A DNA stretch of 37,933 bases from Actinomycetes bacterium (GCA_023432005.1 JAEYVF010000166.1:1-37933), one strand, 5' to 3'. Positions 16,316-25,276 are shown, counted from the first letter of the stretch. The notes: generated by a model not told the origin, from the sequence alone. Numbers and translations are program-made.

Positions 16316-17290
16316 ATGACGCCGCAGTCGGCCCGCCCGGACCCCGCACCCTTCGAGGCGATCGTGCTCGGTCGGTCGGGAGTGGACCTCTACCCCCTGC
16401 AAGACGGAGTGGGCCTGGCCGAGGTGAGCACCTTCGGCAAGTACCTCGGGGGAAGCGCGACCAACGTCGCCGTCGCCGCCGCGCGGCACGGCCACCGCGT
16501 CGCGCTCATCACGCGCGCGGGCGAGGACCCGTTCGGCGACTACGTCGTCGGCGAGGCCACGCGCCTCGGCGTCGACACGCGGTACATCTCGCGCGTGCCG
16601 GGCGTCCCGACGCCGGTCACCTTCTGCGAGATCTTCCCGCCCGACGACTTCCCCCTCTACTTCTACCGGCAGCCGACGGCGCCCGACCTCGAGATCCGGG
16701 CCGACGAGCTCGATCTCGACGCCATCCGCGCTGCGCGGATCTTCTGGGTCACCGTCACGGGGCTGTGCACGGAGCCGAGCCGCTCGGCCCAGCTCGCCGC
16801 GCTCGAGGCCCGCGACCGCATGGGGACGACCGCGCTCGACCTCGACTACCGGCCGATGTTCTGGGCCGACCCGGCCGAGGCGAGCGCACTCGTCGGGCGC
16901 GCGCTCGAGCACGTCACGGTCGCCGTCGGCAACCGCGAGGAGTGCGAGGTCGCCGTCGGCGAGACCGAGCCCGACCGGGCAGCGGATGCGCTGCTCGAGC
17001 GGGGCGTCGAGCTCGCGATCGTCAAGCAGGGGCCGCGCGGCGTGCTCGCCAAGACCGCCGACGAGCGCGTCGAGGTGCCGCCGCATCCCGTCGACGTCGT
17101 CAACGGCCTGGGGGCGGGCGACGCGTTCGGCGGCGCCCTCGTCCACGGCCTCCTCGAGGGCTGGGGTCTCGAGCGCACGCTGCGCTTCGCGAACGTGGCG
17201 GGGGCGATCGTGGCGGGCCGCCGCGAGTGCTCGACGGCCATGCCGTTCACCGACGAGGTGCTCGAGAGGCTCGAGGAGGCCCCCGCATGA
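16316..17290 (+). CDS. iolC: PfkB-family sugar-acid kinase, IolC (5-dehydro-2-deoxygluconokinase) type
   Basis: The 324-residue PfkB kinase resembles IolC: VLGRSGVDLYPLQDG near the start, TFGKYLGGSATNVAVAAARHGH, ITRAGEDPFGDYV, LDLDYRPMFW, and the PfkB signature with the catalytic Asp in VNGLGAGDAFGGALVHG (about 261-277). IolC phosphorylates 5-dehydro-2-deoxygluconate in inositol breakdown. No inositol dehydrogenase, iolB, iolD, iolE or mmsA is in the window. The block also lacks KdgK and DgoK, so this kinase may instead phosphorylate the 2-keto-3-deoxy acids made upstream. Its TGA overlaps the next ATG (ATGA). Family membership is clear; the substrate is inference. Confidence 0.88.
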   Translation: MTPQSARPDPAPFEAIVLGRSGVDLYPLQDGVGLAEVSTFGKYLGGSATNVAVAAARHGHRVALITRAGEDPFGDYVVGEATRLGVDTRYISRVPGVPTPVTFCEIFPPDDFPLYFYRQPTAPDLEIRADELDLDAIRAARIFWVTVTGLCTEPSRSAQLAALEARDRMGTTALDLDYRPMFWADPAEASALVGRALEHVTVAVGNREECEVAVGETEPDRAADALLERGVELAIVKQGPRGVLAKTADERVEVPPHPVDVVNGLGAGDAFGGALVHGLLEGWGLERTLRFANVAGAIVAGRRECSTAMPFTDEVLERLEEAPA

Positions 17291-18174
17291 TCGACCTCTC
17301 CGTGCTCGATCGCTGGCGCGCCGAGCATCCGCATAGCGCCGGAGAGCGCTACGCCGCCCGCCGACGCCGTCCCCTGCTCGCCGACGACGGCCGCCTCCTC
17401 ATCGTCGCCGCCGACCATCCCGCGCGCGCCGCGCTCGGCGTCGGCGACGACCCCTTCGCGATGGCCGACCGGCGCGAGCTCGTCGCCAAGCTCGCACGCG
17501 CCCTCGCGATGCCGGGCGTCGACGGCGTGCTCGCGACATCCGACATCCTCGACGACCTCGCGGTGCTCGGCGCCCTCGACGACAGGATCGTCGTCGGCTC
17601 GCTCAACCGCGGGGGACTGCGCGGCGCCGTCTTCGAGCTCGATGATCGTTTCACGGGGCCGGCCGTCGATGACCTCGCCGACACCGGCATCGACATGGCG
17701 AAGCTCCTGTTGCGCATCGACCGCGACGACCCCGGCACCGTGCGCACGCTCGAGGCGTCGGCCGCCGCCGTCTCGCGCGCCGCCGCGCGCCGCATCCCGA
17801 TCATGCTCGAGCCGTTCCTCTCCCGGCGCGTCGACGGCCGCGTCGTCAACGACCTCACGCCCGACGGCGTCATCGAGTCCGTCGCGGTTGCCTCCGGAAT
17901 CGGCGCCTCGAGCGCCTACAGCTGGCTCAAGCTCCCCGTCGTCGACGACATGGAGCGCGTCATGCGCGCGACGACCCTCCCGACACTGCTGCTCGGCGGC
18001 GACGGCGGCGCGAGCCTCGACGAGCTGCTCGACGGATGGCGGGCCGCGCTGCGGCTGCCGGGCGTGCGCGGCCTCGTGGCCGGCCGCTCCCTGCTGTACC
18101 CGGCCGACGGCGACAGCGACGCCGCCGTGGCCGCGGCGGCCCGTGCGGTGCACGGAGAAGGAGGTGCGCGATGA
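17287..18174 (+). CDS. Cgl0159-family (beta/alpha)8 protein, probable aldolase
   Basis: The 295-residue product has an N-terminal RYAARRRRPLLADDGRLLIVAADHPAR segment, then MPGVDGVLATSDILDDL, VVGSLNRGGLRG, DDLADTGIDMAKLLLRID, MLEPFLSRR, and Lys in SAYSWLKLPVVDDMERV. It ends with TLLLGGDGGASLDEL. This is the DeoC/LacD-like barrel type encoded beside iolC in corynebacterial inositol clusters, where it is thought to replace the IolJ aldolase. Two Lys residues at strand ends (in DMAKLL and WLKLP) could form a Schiff base. It overlaps the kinase by 4 bases upstream and the zinc dehydrogenase downstream, so all three are coupled. The exact reaction is not known to me. Confidence 0.75.
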   Translation: MIDLSVLDRWRAEHPHSAGERYAARRRRPLLADDGRLLIVAADHPARAALGVGDDPFAMADRRELVAKLARALAMPGVDGVLATSDILDDLAVLGALDDRIVVGSLNRGGLRGAVFELDDRFTGPAVDDLADTGIDMAKLLLRIDRDDPGTVRTLEASAAAVSRAAARRIPIMLEPFLSRRVDGRVVNDLTPDGVIESVAVASGIGASSAYSWLKLPVVDDMERVMRATTLPTLLLGGDGGASLDELLDGWRAALRLPGVRGLVAGRSLLYPADGDSDAAVAAAARAVHGEGGAR

Positions 18175-19175
18175 GCGGCCAGAGCATGACGGCCGTCGTG
18201 AAGCTCGGCGACGGCGCCGCGGGGATCGAGATCACCGAGGTCGAGGTGCCCGTCGCCGGGCCCGGCCAGGCGGTCGTCGACGTGCTCGCCACGGGCATCT
18301 GCGGCACCGACGTGCACATCGCCCACGACGAGTACGCCCACGAGCGGCCCGTCGTCATGGGGCACGAGGTGCTCGGCATCGTCTCGTCGGTCGGCTCGCC
18401 CGATGACGAGCACTGGGTGGGCGCGAAGGTCGCCGTGGAGACCTACTTCGCCGCGTGCGAGGCGTGCGAGCTCTGCCGCGCGGGGCGCCGCAATCTGTGC
18501 CCCGACCGCCGCTCGATCGGCTCCTTCCGCAACGGCGGGTTCGCCGCGCACCTCCTGCTGCCGGTCATCAACCTGCATCGCCTCCCCGAGACCCCCGGAG
18601 AGCTCGACGGCGTGCTGAGCGAGCCGCTCGCGTGCGTCACCCAGTGCCTGCTCGACCCGCCCGTCGTGCAGCCGGGCGATCGCGTGCTCGTCACCGGTCC
18701 CGGTGCCATGGGCCAGCTCGCCGCGCAGGTCGCGCGGGCCTCGGGAGGCGACGTGACGCTCGCGGGGCTCCCCGCCGACGCCGAGCGCCTCGCCGTCGCC
18801 GCCGGGCTCGGCATCCGCACCGAGACGGGCACGCCCGAGGAGGGCGCGTTCGACGTCGTCATCGAGTGCTCGGGCAGCGCCCCCGGCGCCGCCACCGCGC
18901 TGCGCTCGGCCCGTCGCGGCGGGCGCTACGTGCAGGTCGGCATCTTCGGTCGCGACGTCGCCGTGCCCCTCGACCTCGTGCTCTACAAGGAGCTCACGGT
19001 CTCGAGCGGCTTCGCCTCGACGCCGACCTCGTGGCGCGCCGCCATGCGGCTCATCGCATCCGGCGAGGTCGTGCTCACGCCGCTCGTGACGCGACGCGTG
19101 CCGCTCGGCGAGTTCTTCACGGCCCTCGAGGCCGCCGAGCGCGGCGAGGGGCTCAAGACCGTCGTCGTGCCGTGA
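18171..19175 (+). CDS. Zinc-dependent medium-chain alcohol dehydrogenase
   Basis: The 334-residue protein has the threonine/sorbitol-dehydrogenase layout. The catalytic zinc ligands are Cys in GICGTD (about 43) and His-Glu in GHEV (about 65). The structural zinc site is C-x2-C-x2-C-x7-C (CEACELCRAGRRNLC, about 96-110). The Rossmann segment is VLVTGPGAMGQLAAQVA. ATG 18171 overlaps the previous stop (ATGA) and follows GGAGAAGGAGG; a second ATG at 18186 also fits the family start. In this operon it probably oxidises a hydroxyl of a polyol or sugar acid, for example an idonate- or galactonate-like compound, but the sequence does not name the substrate. Confidence 0.92.
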   Translation: MSGQSMTAVVKLGDGAAGIEITEVEVPVAGPGQAVVDVLATGICGTDVHIAHDEYAHERPVVMGHEVLGIVSSVGSPDDEHWVGAKVAVETYFAACEACELCRAGRRNLCPDRRSIGSFRNGGFAAHLLLPVINLHRLPETPGELDGVLSEPLACVTQCLLDPPVVQPGDRVLVTGPGAMGQLAAQVARASGGDVTLAGLPADAERLAVAAGLGIRTETGTPEEGAFDVVIECSGSAPGAATALRSARRGGRYVQVGIFGRDVAVPLDLVLYKELTVSSGFASTPTSWRAAMRLIASGEVVLTPLVTRRVPLGEFFTALEAAERGEGLKTVVVP

Positions 19176-19196
19176 CGCGGCCGTAGGGTGGAGAGC

Positions 19197-20231
19197 GTGT
19201 CCGATCGCCTCCGCGTCGTCATCGCCACCCCCCTCACCCGCGACCTCGTCGACCTCGTCGCGCGCGACGAGCGCCTCGACGTCGTGTGGGAGCCCGAGCT
19301 CCTGGCCGATCCCGAGATCGACTGGATGGTCGGCCCCAAACAGCGAACGCCCGAGGAGCAGGCCCGCTACGAGGCGCTCCTGGACTCGGCCGAGGTGCTG
19401 TTCGGCGTGCCCGATCAGTCGGGCCGCGCCCTCGGGCGCACCGTCGCGGCGAACCCGCGCCTGCGCTGGGTGCACACGATCCCCGCCGGGGGCGGCCAGC
19501 AGGTGAAGGCCGCGCGCCTCGCCCCGGCCGACCTCGAGCGCGTGCTGTTCACGACCTCGGCGGGGGTCCACGCGGGGCCGCTCGCGGAGTTCGCGGTCTT
19601 CGGCGTGCTCGCGGGCGCCAAGCGCCTCCCGTGGCTGCTCGGGATGCAGCGCGCCCGGCAGTGGGGGCCGCGCGAGCCGCTCGGGCTGCTCGGCGAGACC
19701 ACCGTGCTCGTCGTCGGGCTCGGCGCGATCGGACGCCTCACGGCGACGAAGCTCACGGCCCTTGGATGCCGTGTCGTCGGCGTGCATCGCCGCGAGGTCG
19801 AGGCCGACGTCGAGCGCATCGTGCCGACCGAGCGCTTCGCGGAGGCCGCATCCGGGGCCGACGCGATCGTGCTCGCGCTGCCCGGCACGGAGCAGACCCG
19901 AGGGATGCTGTCGGCCGAGGTGCTCGCCGGCATCAAGCCCGGCGCGACCGTCGTGAACGTCGGGCGGGGTACGACAGTCGACGAGCCCGCGCTCGTCGAG
20001 GCGCTGCAGGACGGCCGGGTCGGCCTCGCGGTGCTCGACGTCACGGCCGTCGAGCCGCTGCCGGATGACAGCCCCCTCTGGGAGCTCCCGAACGTCGTGC
20101 TCGCCCCGCACACCGCCGCGATCAGCCCCCACGAGCCCCGGCTCATCGCCGAGCTCTTCGCCGAGAACGCGCGCCGCTTCCTCGAGGGCGAGCCGCTGCT
20201 CAACGTCGTCAACACGCGCGAGTTCTACTGA
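19197..20231 (+). CDS. D-isomer-specific 2-hydroxyacid dehydrogenase
   Basis: This 344-residue NAD(P)-dependent enzyme interconverts 2-keto and D-2-hydroxy acids. Seen are the dinucleotide motif VVGLGAIGRLTA (about 172-183), VNVGRGTTVDEPAL with the catalytic Arg (about 257), Glu in AVEPLPDDSPLW, and the catalytic His in LAPHTAAIS (about 305). The N-terminal catalytic domain contains WVHTIPAGGGQQV and TSAGVHAGPLAEFAVFGVLA. TAGGGT (19184-19189) lies 7 nt before GTG 19197, favouring this start over an in-frame GTG 9 bases upstream. It is only 21 bases after the zinc dehydrogenase but has its own promoter. It may reduce glyoxylate, hydroxypyruvate or a sugar-derived keto acid; this cannot be settled here. 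Confidence 0.92.
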   Translation: MSDRLRVVIATPLTRDLVDLVARDERLDVVWEPELLADPEIDWMVGPKQRTPEEQARYEALLDSAEVLFGVPDQSGRALGRTVAANPRLRWVHTIPAGGGQQVKAARLAPADLERVLFTTSAGVHAGPLAEFAVFGVLAGAKRLPWLLGMQRARQWGPREPLGLLGETTVLVVGLGAIGRLTATKLTALGCRVVGVHRREVEADVERIVPTERFAEAASGADAIVLALPGTEQTRGMLSAEVLAGIKPGATVVNVGRGTTVDEPALVEALQDGRVGLAVLDVTAVEPLPDDSPLWELPNVVLAPHTAAISPHEPRLIAELFAENARRFLEGEPLLNVVNTREFY

Positions 20232-20243
20232 ACCGGCGCCGTG

Positions 20244-20396
20244 TAGAATCGTCGGGAACTTCGGCGAGGGATGCGACGCGTGCGCCGCATCCGTGATCGA
20301 CGCGGTGGGCAGGCCCAGAGTCTTTCCTCACGCTGTTGCGCGTTCGAGTTGAAAACAATCCACGACGGGGCCCGGTCCCCACCCTGAGGAGTCACC
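20244..20396 (+). promoter_or_regulatory. Promoter and structured 5' leader of rplY
   Basis: TAGAAT (20244-20249) is a strong -10 candidate, giving a leader of about 140 nt, the longest in the window. The leader holds a perfect 7-bp stem, GGATGCG (20269-20275) with CGCATCC (20286-20292). Just before the ribosome-binding site lies a small GGGG...CCCC hairpin (20367-20370 with 20377-20380). TGAGGAG (20385-20391) precedes the ATG at 20397. Ribosomal-protein leaders are often bound by their own product, so autoregulation by L25 is possible but not shown. Confidence 0.5.
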
Positions 20397-21020
20397 ATGT
20401 CCGACGACAACAAGCTCGTCGCGGAGGTCCGCGACCAGTTCGGCAAGGGCGCAGCCCGCAAGATCCGCGCCCTCGGCAAGATCCCCGCCGTCATCTACGG
20501 CCACGGCACCGAGCCGCAGCACGTGACCCTTCCCGGTCACGCGGTCAGCCTCATCCTGCGCAAGGCGAACGCCGTGCTCGACCTCGACATCGCGGGCAAG
20601 AACGAGCTCGCCCTCGTCAAGGACGTGCAGAAGGACCCGGTGCGCCAGATCATCGAGCACATCGACCTCATCATCGTCAAGAAGGGCGAGAAGGTCACGA
20701 TCGACGTCCCGGTGCACGTCGAGGGCGAGTCCTTCGCGGGCACCATCGTCGCGCTCGACGCCGCGACCATCACGATCGAGGCCGAGGCCACCCACATCCC
20801 CGAGCGCGTCGTCGTGAACGTCGAGGGTGCCGAGGAGGGCACGCACATCACCGCGGCCGAGGTCGAGCTCCCCAAGGGCGCGACGCTCGTGTCCGACCCC
20901 GAGACCCTCGTCGTGGCGATCACCGCGCCCGCGAAGGTCGACCTGCCCGAGGAGGGCGAGGCGGAGGCCGCTGCCGAGGCTCCGGCCGAGGAGGCCGCTG
21001 CCGACGAGGCCGCCGAGTAA
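20397..21020 (+). CDS. rplY: 50S ribosomal protein L25/general stress protein Ctc
   Basis: The 207-residue long form of L25 (CTC/TL5 type) binds 5S rRNA. The N-terminal domain (about 1-95) shows AEVRDQFGKGAARKIRALGKIPAVIYGHG and KDVQKDPVRQIIEHIDL. The C-terminal beta domain (about 100-180) contains VPVHVEGE and HITAAEVELPKGATL. A low-complexity acidic Glu/Ala tail ends the protein, as in other Actinobacteria. It has its own promoter and leader and is followed by pth; rplY-pth is a conserved pair in Actinobacteria. The short hairpin after it is listed separately. Confidence 0.97.
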   Translation: MSDDNKLVAEVRDQFGKGAARKIRALGKIPAVIYGHGTEPQHVTLPGHAVSLILRKANAVLDLDIAGKNELALVKDVQKDPVRQIIEHIDLIIVKKGEKVTIDVPVHVEGESFAGTIVALDAATITIEAEATHIPERVVVNVEGAEEGTHITAAEVELPKGATLVSDPETLVVAITAPAKVDLPEEGEAEAAAEAPAEEAAADEAAE

Positions 21021-21022
21021 GA

Positions 21023-21060
21023 CGGGATCGCTCTCCCGCTCATGGCGGATGACGTCCGCC
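21023..21060 (+). terminator. Two small hairpins after rplY
   Basis: CGGGA (21023-21027) pairs with TCCCG (21034-21038), and GGCGGA (21044-21049) pairs with TCCGCC (21055-21060) around a 5-base loop. They lie in the 60-base gap before pth, which has its own -10 box, so a terminator or attenuator is plausible. The stems are short and lack a T-tract. Confidence 0.35.
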
Positions 21061-21068
21061 GGGTTGAG

Positions 21069-21074
21069 TAGGGT
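21069..21074 (+). promoter_or_regulatory. -10 box of leaderless pth promoter
   Basis: TAGGGT lies exactly 6 nt before the pth GTG, and no ribosome-binding site is present between them. Confidence 0.5.
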
Positions 21075-21080
21075 CACAGC

Positions 21081-21671
21081 GTGACCCGTGTCGACACCTG
21101 GCTCGTAGCCGGGCTCGGGAATCCCGGGCCCGGCTACGCCGCTCACCGCCACAACGTGGGCCAGATGGCGCTCGATGCGCTCGCCGAGCGCATCGGCGCG
21201 CGCTTCTCGCGCCACAAGACGAACACCCAGCTCGCCGAGGCGCGGCTGGGGCCGGGGCTCCCGAAGCTCGTGCTCGTGAAGCCCAACTCCTACATGAACC
21301 TCTCGGGCGGCCCCGTCTCGTCCGCCGCGAAGTTCTTCGGCCTCGGGGCCGACCGTGTCATCGTGCTGCACGACGAGCTCGACATCCCGTTCGACACCGT
21401 GCGCCTCAAGGTCGGCGGGGGCAACGGCGGCCACAACGGGCTCCGCGACATCCAGTCCGCCCTCGGCACGCCCGACTTCGCGCGCGTGCGCATCGGCATC
21501 GGCCGCCCGCCGGGACGCCAGGATCCGGCCGACTTCGTGCTCTCGCCGTTCTCGAAGGCCGAGCGCGAGGCGCTGCCGTCGCTGCTCTCGGATGCCGCCG
21601 ATGCGACCGAGGACCTCGTGCGCGAGGGCCTGCTCGCGGCGCAGCAGCGCTGGCACGCACCGCGGGCGTAG
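21081..21671 (+). CDS. pth: Peptidyl-tRNA hydrolase
   Basis: This cytoplasmic enzyme of 196 residues frees tRNA from stalled peptidyl-tRNA. The conserved sites are present: Asn14 in GLGNPGPGY, catalytic His24 in HRHNVG, PNSYMNLSG, and Asp in VLHDELDIP. KVGGGNGGHNGLRDI and VRIGIGRPPGRQDPADFVLSPF complete the family signature. The GTG start follows a -10 box by 6 nt and leaves the usual short N-terminus before GLGNPG. It lies between rplY and mfd, as in mycobacteria. Confidence 0.98.
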   Translation: MTRVDTWLVAGLGNPGPGYAAHRHNVGQMALDALAERIGARFSRHKTNTQLAEARLGPGLPKLVLVKPNSYMNLSGGPVSSAAKFFGLGADRVIVLHDELDIPFDTVRLKVGGGNGGHNGLRDIQSALGTPDFARVRIGIGRPPGRQDPADFVLSPFSKAEREALPSLLSDAADATEDLVREGLLAAQQRWHAPRA

Positions 21672-21712
21672 CGGTCGGGCGCATGACGGCCCTCCCGCGT
21701 AAGCTCGATCCA

Positions 21713-24700
21713 GTGGGACTCGCGTCATTGATTCCGGTGCTCGCGCGCGCCCATACCTTCCGCGAGGCGCTCGCCGAGTCGCGCTCCGACGCCGACTTCT
21801 CGATCGTCGAGGGTCTGCGCGTGCCGCTCCTCGCCGGCCTCCTCGCGCGCCGCGCCGAATCGGCCGGCCGCGGGCAGGCGCTCCTCGCGATCGCGGCCAC
21901 GAGCCGCGAGGCGGAGGCGGTGACGGCGTCGTTCGCGACCTGGGCGCCCGACGCGCTCGTGCTGCCGTTCCCCGCGTGGGAGACCCTGCCGCACGAGCGG
22001 CTGAGCCCCTCGGCCGAGACCGTCGGCCGCCGCCTGCGCGCGCTGCGCGAGCTGCGCCGATGGCAGGACGGACCACGCGAGCGCCCGCTCGTGCTCGTCG
22101 CGTCCGTGCGCGCCGCGCTGCAGCCCCTCGCCCCGGGCCTCGACGCCTTCGAGCCCATCGTCCTCACGCAGGGCGGGCGCGGCTACGCGCTCGACTCGCT
22201 CGCGACGCGCCTCGCCGAGCTGGCCTACGCGCGCGTCGACCTCGTGACGCGCCGTGGCGAGTTCGCGGTGCGCGGCGGCATCCTCGACGTGTTCCCGCCG
22301 GATGCCGAGCACCCCGTCCGCGCCGACTTCTTCGGCGACGAGCTCGAGCAGCTGCGCGGCTTCTCGGTCGCCGACCAGCGCTCGCTCCCCGGCGACCTCG
22401 CCCCTGTGGAGCTCGGGCCCGCGCGTGAGCTGCTCATCACGGATGCCGTGCGCGGACGTGCCGCCGAGCTGCAGCACGAGTACGAGGCGATCGGCCAGAT
22501 GCTCGCGAAGATCGCGGACGGCATCCCCGTCGAGGGGATGGAGTCGCTCACCCCGGCTCTCGTCGGCAGGCTCGTGCCGCTCACCGACTACCTCCCGGAG
22601 GACGCCGCGGTCGTGGTGCTCTCGCCCGAGCGCGTCGCGACGCGCGCGCTGAGCCTCGCCGAGACGAACCGCGAGTTCCTCGAGGCCGCCTGGAGCGCCG
22701 CGACGGCCGGCGGGTCCGCGCCGATCGACCTGCAGGCGAGCCTCGACACGGGCGACTTCCTCACGGTCTCGGGGCTACGCGCCGAGGCGCGCCCGCGCAC
22801 GTGGTGGACGGTGAGCCCGTTCGACACCGACGACGACGAGGTGACCCGCGTCGACGGCCGCGCCATCCCGAGCTTCGCGGGCAGCGCCGAGGGTGCCGTG
22901 GGCCATGTCGCCTCGCTCCTGCGAGGGGAGTGGTCCGTCGCGGTCGCCGCGGGCGGTCCGGGCCTCGTCGACCGCGCGGCCCAGGTGCTCGCGGAGCGCG
23001 AGGTCGCGGCGCGCGTCGTGGAGACGGTGCCCGCGGATCCGGAGCCCGGCGTCGCCTACCTCGTCACGGCGACGGTCGAGGCGGGGTTCGAGCAGGACGA
23101 CGCACGTTTCGCCCTGCTGTCCGAGGCCGAGTTCTACGGTCGCGCGGCCGGCATCGACTCGCGGCAGCCGAAGAGACTCGCGAGCCGTCGTCGCAACGTC
23201 GTCGACCCGCTGCAGCTCAGGCCGGGCGACGCCGTCGTGCACGAGACGCACGGCATCGGCCGCTTCGTCGAGCTCGTCACGCGAGAGGTCGTGGGAGGCG
23301 GGCGCGTCTCGCGCGGCCCGCTCGGCACGCAGCACGAGAAGGTCACGCGCGAGTACCTCGTGCTCGAGTACGCACCCAGCAAGCGCGGCCAGCCGGGCGA
23401 CCGCCTCTACGTGCCCACCGACCAGCTCGACCAGCTGAGCCGCTACGTCGGCGGCGAGAACCCCGCGCTCTCGAAGATGGGCGGATCGGACTGGGCCGCC
23501 GCCAAGGGCAAGGCGCGCAAGGCCGTGCGCGACATCGCCGTCGAGCTCGTGAAGCTCTACAGCGCTCGGATGGCGAGCCCGGGCTTCGCGTTCAGCCCCG
23601 ACACCCCGTGGCAGCGCGAGCTCGAGGAGGCGTTCCCCTTCGCCGAGACGCCCGACCAGCTGCAGACCATCGACGAGGTCAAGGCCGACATGGAGCGCCC
23701 CATCCCCATGGATCGCCTCATCTCGGGCGACGTCGGCTACGGGAAGACGGAGATCGCCGTGCGGGCCGCCTTCAAGGCGGTGCAGGACGGCAAGCAGGTC
23801 GCGATGCTCGTGCCGACGACGCTGCTCGTCAGGCAGCACCTCGAGACCTTCCAGGAGCGCTTCGCCGGCTTCCCCGTGCACCTGCGCGCGCTCAGCCGGT
23901 TCCAGACCGAGAAGGAGTCGAAGGAGACGATCGAGGGGCTCGAGCGCGGCGACGTCGACGTCGTCATCGGCACCCATCGGCTCCTCTCGGAGGCCGTGCG
24001 CTTCAAGGACCTCGGGCTCGTCATCATCGACGAGGAGCAGCGCTTCGGCGTCGAGCACAAGGATGCGCTCAAGAAGATGAAGACCAACGTCGACATCCTC
24101 GCGATGAGCGCGACGCCCATCCCGCGCACCCTCGAGATGGCGGTGACCGGCATCCGCGAGATGTCGACCCTCGCGACCCCGCCGGAGGACCGGCACCCCA
24201 TCCTCACCTACGTCGGGCCGCGCAGCGACAAGCAGATCACGGCCGCCATCCGTCGCGAGCTGCTGCGCGAAGGTCAGGTGTTCTTCGTGCACAACCGGGT
24301 CTCGTCGATCAATCGCGTCGCATCCGAGCTCGCCGAGCTCGTGCCCGAGGCGCGTATCGCGGTCGCGCACGGCAAGCTCACCGAGCACCAGCTCGAGCAG
24401 GTCATCGTCGACTTCTGGGAGCGCCGCTTCGACGTGCTCGTGACGACGACGATCATCGAGACCGGCATCGACATCGCGAACGCCAACACGCTCATCATCG
24501 ACCAGGCCGACAAGTACGGTCTGAGCCAGCTGCACCAGATCCGCGGTCGCGTCGGTCGCGGCCGCGAGCGCGCCTACGCGTACTTCCTCTACGACCCCGA
24601 GAAGCCGCTCACCGAGACCGCACAGGACCGGCTCGAGACGATCGCCGCCAACAACGAGCTCGGCGGCGGCATGCAGATCGCCCTCAAGGACCTCGAGATC

Positions 24701-25276
24701 CGCGGAGCAGGCAACCTGCTCGGCGGCGAGCAGTCGGGCCACATCGCGGGCGTCGGCTTCGACCTCTACCTGCGGATGATCGGCGAGGCCGTCTCCGCGT
24801 TCCGCGGCGACGTCGCCGAGGGGCAGACCGAGCTGCGGCTCGAGCTGCCGGTCGACGCGCGCATCCCCGAGGACTACATCGAGTCGGAGCGGCTGCGGCT
24901 CGAGGCGTATCAGAAGCTCTCGACGGCATCCGCTCCGCTCTCTCCCGACGACGCCCTCGACCGGGTCGTCGAGGAGCTCGCCGACCGGTACGGCGAGCCG
25001 CCCGAGGCGGTGCAGCAGCTCGTCGCGGTGTCGCGGCTGCGGCGTCGGGCGCAGAAGGCCGGTCTCGGCGAGGTCGTCGCGATGGGCGGACGGATGCGGC
25101 TCGCGCCGATCGATCCGCCCGACTCCGTCCAGGTGCGGCTCACGCGCATGTACCCGGGCGTGAAGTTCTTCGCGGCGCAGCACGCGATCAACGTGCCGAT
25201 GCCCGAGGGCGCCTCGGACGCCGAGCTCATCGCCTGGGTCGGCCAGCTGCTGACGGCGGCGGTGCCGCAGGTCTAG
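21713..25276 (+). CDS. mfd: Transcription-repair coupling factor
   Basis: Mfd is an ATP-driven DNA translocase that removes RNA polymerase stalled at damage and recruits UvrA. The 1187 residues match the family. Seen are UvrB-like N-terminal modules, the RNA-polymerase-interacting domain (DAVVHETHGIGRFVELVTREV), and helicase motifs: ISGDVGYGKTEIAV (about 670-683), DEEQRFG (about 773), SATPIPRTL, IIETGIDIANANTLII and HQIRGRVGR. The C-terminal TRCF domain ends the protein. An ATG lies 30 bases upstream in frame, but TAAGCT (21700-21705) sits between the two, 7 nt before GTG 21713. The GTG also gives the standard start (GLASLIPVLARAHTF), so it is preferred. Its TAG stop doubles as the start of the next gene's -10 box. 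Confidence 0.97.
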   Translation: MGLASLIPVLARAHTFREALAESRSDADFSIVEGLRVPLLAGLLARRAESAGRGQALLAIAATSREAEAVTASFATWAPDALVLPFPAWETLPHERLSPSAETVGRRLRALRELRRWQDGPRERPLVLVASVRAALQPLAPGLDAFEPIVLTQGGRGYALDSLATRLAELAYARVDLVTRRGEFAVRGGILDVFPPDAEHPVRADFFGDELEQLRGFSVADQRSLPGDLAPVELGPARELLITDAVRGRAAELQHEYEAIGQMLAKIADGIPVEGMESLTPALVGRLVPLTDYLPEDAAVVVLSPERVATRALSLAETNREFLEAAWSAATAGGSAPIDLQASLDTGDFLTVSGLRAEARPRTWWTVSPFDTDDDEVTRVDGRAIPSFAGSAEGAVGHVASLLRGEWSVAVAAGGPGLVDRAAQVLAEREVAARVVETVPADPEPGVAYLVTATVEAGFEQDDARFALLSEAEFYGRAAGIDSRQPKRLASRRRNVVDPLQLRPGDAVVHETHGIGRFVELVTREVVGGGRVSRGPLGTQHEKVTREYLVLEYAPSKRGQPGDRLYVPTDQLDQLSRYVGGENPALSKMGGSDWAAAKGKARKAVRDIAVELVKLYSARMASPGFAFSPDTPWQRELEEAFPFAETPDQLQTIDEVKADMERPIPMDRLISGDVGYGKTEIAVRAAFKAVQDGKQVAMLVPTTLLVRQHLETFQERFAGFPVHLRALSRFQTEKESKETIEGLERGDVDVVIGTHRLLSEAVRFKDLGLVIIDEEQRFGVEHKDALKKMKTNVDILAMSATPIPRTLEMAVTGIREMSTLATPPEDRHPILTYVGPRSDKQITAAIRRELLREGQVFFVHNRVSSINRVASELAELVPEARIAVAHGKLTEHQLEQVIVDFWERRFDVLVTTTIIETGIDIANANTLIIDQADKYGLSQLHQIRGRVGRGRERAYAYFLYDPEKPLTETAQDRLETIAANNELGGGMQIALKDLEIRGAGNLLGGEQSGHIAGVGFDLYLRMIGEAVSAFRGDVAEGQTELRLELPVDARIPEDYIESERLRLEAYQKLSTASAPLSPDDALDRVVEELADRYGEPPEAVQQLVAVSRLRRRAQKAGLGEVVAMGGRMRLAPIDPPDSVQVRLTRMYPGVKFFAAQHAINVPMPEGASDAELIAWVGQLLTAAVPQV

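Noticed and set aside
20331..20360. GTTCGAG in the rplY leader resembling a tRNA T-loop
   Set aside because: No acceptor stem, D-arm or anticodon stem can be folded around it and no CCA follows; it is probably just part of the leader.
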